The notes beneath the pieces were generated by a model. The model saw nothing but the letters and a program-made list of their open reading frames with translations, made no database searches and was not told where the DNA came from. From a bacterium (lineage in GTDB: Bacteria; Bacillota; Clostridia; Oscillospirales; Acutalibacteraceae): a stretch of DNA of 28,489 nucleotides. The DNA is taken from NCBI GenBank assembly GCA_020627425.1, contig JAHKXX010000090.1:1-28489 (forward strand). Direction: 5' to 3'. Below, piece after piece: positions 22,076 through 28,489 of the stretch (positions within the stretch are counted from its first letter, which is position 1; every line of letters begins with the position of its first letter). The position numbers and the translations under genes are program-made.

Positions 22076-22158
22076 GGTTTGGAGTGGTGGCAAGTGTATT
22101 CTCTATTCTACTTATTGTCTCCAAAAAGCAGTACATCGAGTATGATGTGAGTTTCTAA
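22071..22158 (+). pseudogene. Possible C-terminal remnant of a membrane protein
   Basis: The frame immediately right of repeat copy A encodes YWFGVVASVFSILLIVSKKQ and then YIEYDVSF before a TAA at 22156-22158. This looks like a hydrophobic helix with a basic boundary, as at the end of a membrane protein. The upstream part of the frame is repeat DNA. It is too short to assign and may be chance. Confidence 0.25.
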
Positions 22159-22230
22159 CAATCATTATTCATTTTTTAGTCTTAAGTTTTCAGTCTTCAG
22201 TAATTATTAAAATGATATATCCGCAAAACA

Positions 22231-22260
22231 AAAAACGCATCACCACAGCGATGCGTTTTT
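22231..22260. terminator. Perfect terminator hairpin between repeat copies
   Basis: AAAAACGCATC (22231-22241) pairs perfectly with GATGCGTTTTT (22250-22260) around ACCACAGC. It fits best as the terminator of the minus-strand lipoprotein gene ending at 22473, which would place repeat copy B in that gene's 3' untranslated region. Confidence 0.85.
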
Positions 22261-22330
22261 GCAGTTTATTTGTTATTCTGTTTTACGGATAATAAACCGG
22301 AACAGAGATATTAATCTGCCTTCACTTCTA

Positions 22331-22471
22331 AGTAGCACGAGCGCCGCCCTTAGCGGCGTGACGCGGATGGTGCTGTACAATAAACCAAACTTGTACGCGT
22401 GCCAAAAAAGTCGGCGGTAACACTAACTACAGTGCGCGAATTGCTCAGCGCGAGCACGCGCCGGGCACCGG
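22331..22471 (+). repeat. Dispersed intergenic repeat, copy B
   Basis: In plus orientation this copy runs AGTAGCACGAGCGCC, GACGCGGA, ACAATAAACC (22377-22386), GTACGCGTGCC, AACTACAGTGCGCGAATTG (22425-22443) and CCGGGCACCGG (22461-22471). It has about 12 extra bases between the last two blocks compared with copy A, and lies 1 bp before the stop codon of the lipoprotein gene. Confidence 0.85.
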
Positions 22472-22472
22472 A

Positions 22473-23735
22473 CTAGAAGCCCCAGAGACCGTTGTAGCCG
22501 TCAACGAAGGCGGAGCCGAAGCATATTTCGTAGAAGTCGTAATCGTCGTCTGCATCCTTCAGCTGATTTTTAATCACCTCAGAGGTAACAATTCTGAAGG
22601 GTACCTGTACATCAGTGGGGAGCTTTGAGCCGGACATAGCGCGCATAGTGTAGTCTACGGTAGCATAGCCTATCCATTCATAGCTTTGTGCAACAAGCAT
22701 TTCTATGTTGCTGCTTTCAGCCATATCAAACGCTTCCGGAGAGCCGCCCGTTGCAACGATCTTTATCTTTGTTCCGGACTGCTGTACTGCGCTTACGGTG
22801 TCGTTTATCATAGTCTCGTCAAATACCACTATATAATTGAGGTTCGGGTCTTTTTCCAGAGCCTCTTTTATTTTTTCAGAAAGACCGTTTCCGGTGTCGG
22901 AATAGCTCATATTCAGTGTGGTGCAATAGCCCATAGAAGAGGAAACATAGCTCTTGAATTCGTCGCCGAAGCCCTTGTATATAGAGTTTGACAATATGGA
23001 GTCCTCGTTGTTTACAGCAAGCGCATGTACCTTGCCGTTGCGCTTTGCCATCGTCCAGTCTGCCATCAGCTTGCCGCACTCCTGATAGTTTATCGGTACG
23101 GAGTAATCAACGAAATAATCATTTATCCCTACTCCGCTGTTGCCGGAGCTTATTATTTCTATTCCGTTTGCCTGTGCACTTTCAATACCGCTTGAATACG
23201 GTGTTTTGTCAATGTTCCCGAAGAATACGGCTATGTCGCTTTTTTTGTCTACGACTGTTCCCAGAGCAGAGCTTATCGTAGCGGCTGTACCGTCAGTTTC
23301 GGTAATGTTAACATTTTTAAAGCCTACTGCCTTTGCGGCATTCTTAAACTGACCGGTTACCAGTGAGGTAAACGAGCCGTTGGAATTGTCAGGAATAAAT
23401 GTTACGGTTTTTCCGTCTGTTATTTCCTTGGCGTTTATCTTTTCCGAGTCGTTTGAAAACCCGGGAACCGACTGGTATTCGGACAGAGTATGGTTGATCT
23501 GTGACAGATCAGATCCCAGTTTCTTGGGAGCGTTTTCTGCTACCTCTATTTTGGGAGTGCTGTCCTCCTGTACCTCGCTGCTCTGTTCTGTAGAGGACTG
23601 TGTGTCGGATACCTGTGAGTTCGTGCCCGATGCAACGGACGAGTTCTTCTCGTTGCCTGTGTTGTTGCAGGCACAGAGCATAGCAGACGATACAACCAGG
23701 GCTGCACATAGCATTAATGTTATTATCTTTTTCAT
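22473..23735 (-). CDS. Sugar-type periplasmic-binding-fold lipoprotein (type 1 solute-binding protein)
   Basis: A 420-residue lipoprotein with lipobox L-C-A-C (lipidated C23), a long Ser/Thr/Glu linker (about 30-70) and a type 1 periplasmic-binding domain (PF13407-like): KTVTFIPDNSNGSFTSLVTGQFKNAAKAVG, IAVFFGNIDKTPYSSGIESAQANGIEIISSG, GYCTTLNMSYSDTGNGLSEKIKEALEKDPNLNYIVVFDETM and IKIVATGGSPEAF. Such proteins bring sugars or similar small molecules to an ABC importer, or to a chemotaxis or sensor protein. No permease or ATPase gene is nearby, so it is an orphan here. The ATG at 23735 is chosen for the signal peptide and a GGAGG 12 bp upstream. A perfect consensus promoter lies upstream, and its stop codon abuts repeat copy B. 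Confidence 0.88.
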   Translation of the reverse strand: MKKIITLMLCAALVVSSAMLCACNNTGNEKNSSVASGTNSQVSDTQSSTEQSSEVQEDSTPKIEVAENAPKKLGSDLSQINHTLSEYQSVPGFSNDSEKINAKEITDGKTVTFIPDNSNGSFTSLVTGQFKNAAKAVGFKNVNITETDGTAATISSALGTVVDKKSDIAVFFGNIDKTPYSSGIESAQANGIEIISSGNSGVGINDYFVDYSVPINYQECGKLMADWTMAKRNGKVHALAVNNEDSILSNSIYKGFGDEFKSYVSSSMGYCTTLNMSYSDTGNGLSEKIKEALEKDPNLNYIVVFDETMINDTVSAVQQSGTKIKIVATGGSPEAFDMAESSNIEMLVAQSYEWIGYATVDYTMRAMSGSKLPTDVQVPFRIVTSEVIKNQLKDADDDYDFYEICFGSAFVDGYNGLWGF

Positions 23736-23760
23736 ATCTTTCTTATTCCTCCGAAGTGTT

Positions 23761-23772
23761 CGACTAAAGTCG
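23761..23772. repeat. Small palindrome in the lipoprotein leader
   Basis: CGACT-AA-AGTCG forms 5-bp arms about 10 bp upstream of the ribosome-binding site and 37 bp downstream of the -10 box, where a repressor or a leader hairpin could act. The element is short. Confidence 0.3.
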
Positions 23773-23808
23773 ATAACTATCCCATATTCATATTTATTCA
23801 CACACATT

Positions 23809-23837
23809 ATTATACTTGTATTACTATACGGTGTCAA
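23809..23837 (-). promoter_or_regulatory. Perfect-consensus sigma-A promoter of the lipoprotein gene
   Basis: On the minus strand, TTGACA (23837-23832), a 17-bp spacer and TATAAT (23814-23809). Transcription near 23802 leaves a leader of about 67 nt. Confidence 0.9.
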
Positions 23838-24005
23838 CGAGCAATTTTTCCGTATTTACAGAAGAAAATCTCTAATTTTTGTTTTACTTTATAACTATAT
23901 GCTTAGTATACCGAAAAGAGAGCATTTAAAACAACTGTACACAGAATAAATCTGGTCTGTCTGCAAAAGCTAAATCTATTAATATAGAAAAAGGGTGTTC
24001 AGATA

Positions 24006-24881
24006 ATGAATTATCGTACTGACCTCGCAATAGAATCACACGAGCATACGGGCAGACTTCCGGACGGAATAGATCTGAAAAAAACCGTCCACGGCAGCAT
24101 TACGGAGCATATACTGAGAATCAGGACAGAGACTGCCGGAAAAAGACTGGGAAAGCCTGCGGGCATTTATATAACCTTTGAGGGTCTCGATTTTACCGAG
24201 GGCTTTACCGATATAAGAGAAAGGGCAATACTTATTTCCGAACGGATAAAAAAGCTTCTCCCAAAAGGTCATATACTCGTTGCGGCTCTCGGAAATGAAA
24301 GAATAACCCCCGACGCTATAGGAGTAAAAAGTGCATCACATATACTTGCTACACGACATATACAGCAAGAGATATTACGCTCGTGCGGACTCGAGGGACT
24401 CAGACCTGTATCCGTAATAGGCTGCGGTGTTACGGGGAACACAGGTCTCGAGGTAGCCGAAATAATAAAAGCCGTTGTAAGCAGTACGGCGCCCTCTGCA
24501 GTGATAGCAATAGACGCGCTCTGTGCAGGAAGCCTTACAAGGCTCGGAAACACGGTACAGATAAGCGATACCGGAATTGTCCCCGGCTCCGGTATCGGCA
24601 ACAGACGCAAGGCGCTGAACAGGCAGACTCTGGGGGTTCCGGTAATATCTGTCGGCGTGCCGACAGTGGTAGACGCGCTGACGCTTGCACAGGAGCTTAG
24701 TGAGGATCCCGATGATATAGTAAGGGAGGGCAGACGGCTGTACAGGGGCGAGTCTATGATGGTCACACCGAAGGAAACCGATATTCTGTGTGACAGAGCC
24801 GCAAGAGTGGTGGGCGCGGCGGTAAATCTTGCGCTTCAGGGTGATACCGACTACGATACGCTTATGGCTCTTACGGCATAA
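24006..24881 (+). CDS. gpr: Germination protease GPR
   Basis: A 291-residue member of the GPR family (PF03418), the atypical aspartic endopeptidase that degrades small acid-soluble proteins when spores germinate. The N-terminus MNYRTDLAIESHE carries the RTDLAxE motif found around the maturation site in the zymogen. Further family segments are ITFEGLDFTEGFTDIRERA, ALGNERITPDAIGVKSA, VIGCGVTGNTGLEVAEIIKAVV, VIAIDALCAGSLTRLGNTVQISDTGIVPGSGIGNRR and GVPVISVGVPTVVDALTLAQ. The propeptide is very short compared with Bacillus. AAGGGTG lies 9 bp before the ATG. spoIIP follows 100 bp later, a pairing conserved in spore formers. Confidence 0.97.
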   Translation: MNYRTDLAIESHEHTGRLPDGIDLKKTVHGSITEHILRIRTETAGKRLGKPAGIYITFEGLDFTEGFTDIRERAILISERIKKLLPKGHILVAALGNERITPDAIGVKSASHILATRHIQQEILRSCGLEGLRPVSVIGCGVTGNTGLEVAEIIKAVVSSTAPSAVIAIDALCAGSLTRLGNTVQISDTGIVPGSGIGNRRKALNRQTLGVPVISVGVPTVVDALTLAQELSEDPDDIVREGRRLYRGESMMVTPKETDILCDRAARVVGAAVNLALQGDTDYDTLMALTA

Positions 24882-24981
24882 TTTTCTGATTATGGGCATA
24901 GAATAGAAGTGTCAGGCGGCTGTATAATTTTGTGCTCCTCGGAGTGCTGTCGGAAAAATCAAATAAACGGGGGACGGGCAG

Positions 24982-26133
24982 ATGATGAAAAGACTCAGAC
25001 TTCATAAATATATAAGCTTTTTTCTGTCTGTTGCCCTGATAGCTCTGGCTGTGTGCTGCCTCGCAGTAAAGATAAGGGAAACGGAAATAAGCCTGCCGCT
25101 TGATTTTTATGCCGCAGAAACGGTAATGCCGGTGTACGGCAGGCAATACACCGAGCCTGAGTCGGAGCAGGGCGAAAAAATAACTCCCCAAAAAAAATCT
25201 TTGTCAGATGAAGAAAGCAGTGATACACAGAAAACCGTCTCCGAGGTATCCGCCAAAACCGACAGCACAGCAGACGAATATGAATACAGTACCCCGAGTA
25301 AGCAGGAGATTAAAGAATACAAAAAGCAGCACAGCGACGACGCGGAGTTTCCCGTTAATGAGATGACCATTACAGAGGGCAACGTATCATATAAAAACAT
25401 ACAGGTAAAAAATGCGTCGTCTGCCGATATAGACATCAAAGCCGAGCTTGACGGTGAGCTTGGCTTTGATATAGACGACACCGACGAGCCGCAGGTACTT
25501 ATCTATCATACACATACCTCCGAAAGCTTTCTGAAATATGATACCGGCAGCTTTTATGAGGGCTTTTATCCGCGTACCACGGATAAAACAGAAAACGTCT
25601 GTGCGGTGGGGGAACAGATAGCAAGACAGCTTAACGCACACGGGATAAAAACTATACATGACACGACCATACACGATTACCCGAGCTATAACGGTGCATA
25701 CGACAGAAGCTATGAAACAATACAGAAATATCTGAAAAAATACCCGTCTATAAAGGTGACTCTTGATATACACCGTGACGGTATAGGTACCGACACTGAA
25801 AAATCAAAGCCTGTGTTTGAATATGACGGAAAAAAGGCAGCCCAGATCATGATACTTTCAGGCTATAATTATGACGGCTGCGAGGAGTTTAAGGATTGGG
25901 AGTATAACCTTCGGTTTGCACTTCAGATACAGTCAAAGGCAGTCAGTATGTATCCGAATATGGTCAGACCGCTCTATTTTGCGGACTTTATGTATAATAT
26001 GAACGTAAACACCGGATCTCTGCTGATAGAGATAGGTGCGGAATCAAATACTATAGAAGAAGTAAAGTACAGCGGCTATCTGTTGGGTAATGTTCTCTCC
26101 GAGGTGCTTCTGACAAAGGGTAAAGAAAAATAG
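24982..26133 (+). CDS. spoIIP: Stage II sporulation protein P (peptidoglycan hydrolase)
   Basis: A 383-residue SpoIIP (PF07454). One N-terminal TM segment (about 11-29) anchors it; a Glu/Lys/Ser-rich linker (about 55-125) leads to the catalytic domain (about 165-378). Metal-site motifs are YHTHTSESF (175-183), LDIHRD (261-266) and LLIEIGAESNT (347-357). SpoIIP is the amidase/endopeptidase of the DMP complex with SpoIID and SpoIIM that thins septal peptidoglycan and drives engulfment. GGGGGA lies 7 bp before the first of two adjacent ATGs. A TATAAT at 24923-24928 could be part of its own promoter, but there is no convincing -35 box, and cotranscription with gpr is expected. Confidence 0.96.
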   Translation: MMKRLRLHKYISFFLSVALIALAVCCLAVKIRETEISLPLDFYAAETVMPVYGRQYTEPESEQGEKITPQKKSLSDEESSDTQKTVSEVSAKTDSTADEYEYSTPSKQEIKEYKKQHSDDAEFPVNEMTITEGNVSYKNIQVKNASSADIDIKAELDGELGFDIDDTDEPQVLIYHTHTSESFLKYDTGSFYEGFYPRTTDKTENVCAVGEQIARQLNAHGIKTIHDTTIHDYPSYNGAYDRSYETIQKYLKKYPSIKVTLDIHRDGIGTDTEKSKPVFEYDGKKAAQIMILSGYNYDGCEEFKDWEYNLRFALQIQSKAVSMYPNMVRPLYFADFMYNMNVNTGSLLIEIGAESNTIEEVKYSGYLLGNVLSEVLLTKGKEK

Positions 26134-26142
26134 CCGAAAAAA

Positions 26143-26193
26143 GCCTCCCTTAGTATACTTTGGCAGCTAAGGGAGGCAATAAGCTTATTTTTA
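26143..26193. terminator. Bidirectional terminator between spoIIP and the CAP gene
   Basis: GCCTCCCTTAG (26143-26153) pairs perfectly with CTAAGGGAGGC (26167-26177) around a 13-nt loop, flanked by A-rich and T-rich sequence. It serves spoIIP (+) and the convergent CAP gene (-). Confidence 0.9.
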
Positions 26194-26197
26194 TTTT

Positions 26198-28090
26198 TTA
26201 TTCTTCATCCTGAGTTATGCTATCAGCTATGTTGTCGGAAAACAGCTGTTCCCAGTAAATACCGTTTATCGCTATTCCGATAGATGTTACATCGGGATTC
26301 ATAATATTATCACGGTGCCCCTCCGATTCCATCCACGCCTGCATAGCGTCGCTGACTGTTTCGTAGCCCTCTGCGATATTTTCAAGAGTAAGCTGAGAAC
26401 GCTCTGCGCCGTATTCCGTAAAGATGGTATCATAAAGTGTTCCGTCGGGACGATTGTGACCGTATGATACCGCAAGCTCTTCGGCTCTGATATTGGCAAG
26501 GAAGGTAAGCTCTGTATCAATGACCAGGGGATTTAGTCCTGCCGTCTTGCGGTTTTTGTTTACAAGCGCCAGCTCTTCATATACCTCGTCGGGTATCTCT
26601 GTGTAATAGCCGTAATCACCCCAGCGAACTTTTTTGCCGTCGTCAATAAACACACGCACTATGTAGTTCCCGAGATAACGCGGCCGCAGAGTAACATTCC
26701 TGTTGTGAGAATAACCGCGCAGCTGCTGCCACACGTTTTCGTCTGACTTCTTGTAGTAAAACGAGTAATACGCTCCGTCGCCTGCGTCCGGTATAGTCAG
26801 GCTTATCGTTCTGCCGTAGTTTACACAGGTGTGCAGTATTTCGCCGCCCTCCATGCTTTTATAGGAGGGAGTCACACAGTTTACAGTCATATAGCGGCAG
26901 GCTGTTTTATCGTTGCCGTCTAAAGCCTCTACTCTGACGATGTATTTTCCGATGGTATCAAAGGTCATATTGTAGTCGGGGTCTATGGAGAAATCGCGCA
27001 CCCTTTTGAAATCGGAGCCGTTTATGCTATAGGAATAGGCGAACTTGTAGGGCTTTGTGCCGCCCAGTGCCTGACCCTTGATGACGGTGCCGCTGCCCTT
27101 ATTAAAAAGACTTTTGTGCGATATAAGCGGAGCAGATACGTTGATTAAAGCCCTGTTTGTTTGCTCTGTTGAGGCTGTTATTATTTCTTTTTCCGCTGTT
27201 CTGCCATCATAGTCCTTTACTGTGACCTTTATGGAGTAAAATCCCGAGCGTACAAAAGTGATGGCTGCTTTGCTGCTCTTGCTTTCGGTTACAACGTCAG
27301 TGTAAACTTCATCAGAGGTGTTTTTATAGCGTACCGTATAAGTATATGGTGCTGTCCCTCCTGTTGCAAGGGCGGAAACATTTGCTGTGCCGCCTGCTTT
27401 TACCTTTGTGTCGGCACTCGATGTGTTTACAAGTGGTTTTCCCGTTTCTTGTGTAACAACAATATTGAACGGCTTTTCTACGGTTATGTTGTCACTGTCG
27501 CGGACATAGGTATACACAGTATAGTATCCGGGCTTTGACGGCTTAAAACTATAGTTGCTGTTGCCCGAAAAATCCTGCACCGTAGTAAGCTCTGAATCAG
27601 CGCTTTCAACAGCGAAGCTGTAGGTATAGGGCTTTTTTCCGCCTGTTGCTGCGGCAGTAAGCGTTATAGCTGTACCGAGTTTTGCCTTTATGTCGCTTGC
27701 ATTGGACTCGTTCATAAGCTCGGTGTATTTTTCCTCTATGTCATATTCTTTTGTGACAGAGGCAGAAAGCCCGGACGCGTCCTTTGCAGACGCTCGTATC
27801 GTCATATGACCGGCGGTCGTCAGCTGTATTTCCGTTACGGTCTCGTTGCCGTAGTCCATCGCCGTTATCCAACCGGAATTGTCCATTTTGTAATCGACCT
27901 TGTATTTATACGGAGCTCTGCCGTCCTTTGCGGAAACAGTGACAATCAGGCTTTTTCCTGTTTCAAGTGTTGTTCCTTTGACAGAAATGCCTACCGTGAC
28001 CGACGCGGCACTTACGCCGACAACAGAAACGGAAAATGCAAAAATACATATACATATAAATGAAAATAATACACCGAGAGTTTTTTTCAT
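26198..28090 (-). CDS. Secreted protein with five Ig-like modules and a C-terminal CAP/SCP domain
   Basis: A 630-residue secreted protein with a signal peptide (1-28, ending GVSAA). Five Ig-like modules follow at about 30-118, 125-213, 219-307, 313-405 and 410-495. Modules 2-4 keep the L(M/V/I)N.S, ATGG/ALGG, PYTY/PYKF, YKN and VKD/VRD positions seen in the amylase repeats; module 5 is degenerate but keeps FYYKKSDENVWQQL. The CAP domain (about 503-625, PF00188) has LALVNKNRKTAGLNPLV, YGHNRPDG (H545), LENIAEG (E570) and SEGHRDNIMNP (H592), the residues of the CAP cavity. Bacterial CAP proteins are extracellular, with lipid-, peptide- or wall-related roles unproven here. The ATG at 28090 has GGGG 8 bp upstream. 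There is no anchor signal. Confidence 0.9.
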   Translation of the reverse strand: MKKTLGVLFSFICICIFAFSVSVVGVSAASVTVGISVKGTTLETGKSLIVTVSAKDGRAPYKYKVDYKMDNSGWITAMDYGNETVTEIQLTTAGHMTIRASAKDASGLSASVTKEYDIEEKYTELMNESNASDIKAKLGTAITLTAAATGGKKPYTYSFAVESADSELTTVQDFSGNSNYSFKPSKPGYYTVYTYVRDSDNITVEKPFNIVVTQETGKPLVNTSSADTKVKAGGTANVSALATGGTAPYTYTVRYKNTSDEVYTDVVTESKSSKAAITFVRSGFYSIKVTVKDYDGRTAEKEIITASTEQTNRALINVSAPLISHKSLFNKGSGTVIKGQALGGTKPYKFAYSYSINGSDFKRVRDFSIDPDYNMTFDTIGKYIVRVEALDGNDKTACRYMTVNCVTPSYKSMEGGEILHTCVNYGRTISLTIPDAGDGAYYSFYYKKSDENVWQQLRGYSHNRNVTLRPRYLGNYIVRVFIDDGKKVRWGDYGYYTEIPDEVYEELALVNKNRKTAGLNPLVIDTELTFLANIRAEELAVSYGHNRPDGTLYDTIFTEYGAERSQLTLENIAEGYETVSDAMQAWMESEGHRDNIMNPDVTSIGIAINGIYWEQLFSDNIADSITQDEE

Positions 28091-28152
28091 TTTCAGATCC
28101 CCTTTATGAATAATATCCAAAAATCAATCAACCGCGATCCTTTATTATTTAT

Positions 28153-28181
28153 ATATTAACATCAAGATCATAATTAATCAA
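28153..28181 (-). promoter_or_regulatory. Candidate promoter of the CAP gene
   Basis: On the minus strand, TTGATT (28181-28176), a 17-bp spacer and TAATAT (28158-28153) match the consensus at 4 and 4 of 6. Transcription would start near 28146, about 56 nt before the ATG. Confidence 0.55.
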
Positions 28182-28299
28182 GCAATAAAAGTAAATTTAT
28201 ACCTTGTTCACGATTGAACGCACTATAAAATGGAAAATTGAAAGTGGGAAATGGGAAATTAAGGGTCGCTGCGCTCCGTTTTGTTGTCCCGGAAACTGC

Positions 28300-28410
28300 G
28301 CGCCGCAACGCGGAAGGAGAGGGACAATAAACCCCGCTCGTTCGCGTGCCGATAGGTGGGTGGTAACATCAATCAGAGTGCGCGAATCGACCGCGGAGGC
28401 ACTCCGCCGG
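28300..28410 (+). repeat. Dispersed intergenic repeat, copy C
   Basis: In plus orientation: ACGCGGAAGGAGAGGGAC, AATAAACC (28326-28333), TCGCGTGCC, GTGCGCGAAT (28378-28387), GACCGC and a GC-rich end with CCGG. Of the other two copies it is closest to copy A (ACGCGGA-GGAGAGG and GACCGC shared). Its left boundary is unclear; GC-rich sequence starts at about 28265. Confidence 0.75.
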
Positions 28411-28489
28411 TTAGTGTAAAATAATTCTGGGATTTTTGGAATAGGTGCAAGTAACGCGATTTAGTGTGATACACCAAGCAGAAAAGACA

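Larger units (their letters stand above)
21887..22472. other. Repeat-rich intergenic region
   Basis: This 586-bp region contains the flavin-reductase promoter, repeat copy A, a short open stretch that looks like a membrane-protein remnant (22071-22158), an AT-rich spacer, a perfect terminator hairpin (22231-22260) and repeat copy B. No complete gene is visible. Confidence 0.75.
28091..28489. other. Intergenic region to the window edge
   Basis: The region contains the CAP-gene promoter (28153-28181), an AT-rich stretch with a small GTTC-ACGATT-GAAC hairpin (about 28206-28219), a purine-rich GGAAA/GGGAAA tract (28231-28260), repeat copy C and about 80 bp of unassigned sequence. No believable gene was found. 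Confidence 0.65.

Noticed and set aside
23880..24005. Sigma-G or sigma-E promoter for gpr
   Set aside because: Expected from family knowledge, but no -35/-10 pair matched either consensus convincingly.
28204..28419. 71-codon plus-strand frame at the right end
   Set aside because: It runs through repeat copy C, has low-complexity basic content and no ribosome-binding site.

Overview
The window looks like a chromosomal segment of a Gram-positive, spore-forming gut Clostridium of the Ruminococcaceae/Oscillospiraceae type. The grounds are: sporulation genes (a gpr-spoIIP pair), lipoproteins with lipoboxes, strong Shine-Dalgarno sites, a secreted multidomain alpha-amylase with MucBP-like, CBM26 and Big2 modules, and a secreted CAP-domain protein with Ig-like repeats. 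Ruminococcus bromii and [Eubacterium] siraeum relatives are the sort of organism that fits, but the species is an inference. No rRNA, tRNA, CRISPR array or transposase gene was seen.

Layout. 1-1678 (+): end of an exopolysaccharide locus (partial sugar transferase, EpsG-like polymerase). 1679-4600 (+): a strongly expressed-looking wall-associated protein, a TraB/GumN lipoprotein and a cyclophilin, separated by terminators and promoters. 5020-9702 (+): a 1560-residue MalS-like alpha-amylase. 9812-12060 (-): three-gene operon (acidic repeat membrane protein, flavodoxin-fold protein, DUF89 phosphatase) behind a structured leader. 12313-13221 (+): TIGR01212 radical SAM protein. 13569-19904 (+): eight closely packed genes (TrmN6-like methyltransferase, rsmI, maf, small alarmone synthetase, response regulator, histidine kinase, YjjG-like HAD phosphatase, membrane-anchored cohesin-like protein), probably one operon ending at a bidirectional terminator. 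19958-21886 (-): flavin reductase and AI-2E-family transporter. 22473-23735 (-): orphan sugar-binding-type lipoprotein. 24006-26133 (+): gpr and spoIIP. 26198-28090 (-): CAP protein whose Ig-like modules resemble the amylase C-terminal repeats.

The most unusual material is intergenic. Three copies of a 110-140 bp repeat (21950-22075 minus, 22331-22471 plus, 28300-28410 plus) share a core and GC-rich ends. Two of them form an inverted pair whose perfect 11-bp outer ends lie 1 bp from a -35 box on one side and 1 bp from a stop codon on the other. The promoter touching the first copy (for the flavin reductase/AI-2E operon) has perfect TTGACA and TATAAT boxes separated by a 17-bp spacer that is almost pure G on the transcribed-sense strand (G7-A-G7-A-G). 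That architecture is expected for a slippage-driven phase-variable promoter and could also form a G-quadruplex. A different GC-rich repeat lies at 13297-13450.

How the parts work together: the amylase, CAP protein, wall protein, acidic protein and cohesin-like protein suggest a heavily decorated cell surface for starch use and attachment. The eight-gene operon joins rRNA/tRNA modification, nucleotide clean-up, (p)ppGpp-type synthesis and a two-component system. Functional statements are homology-based readings of the translated sequence; no database search was possible.
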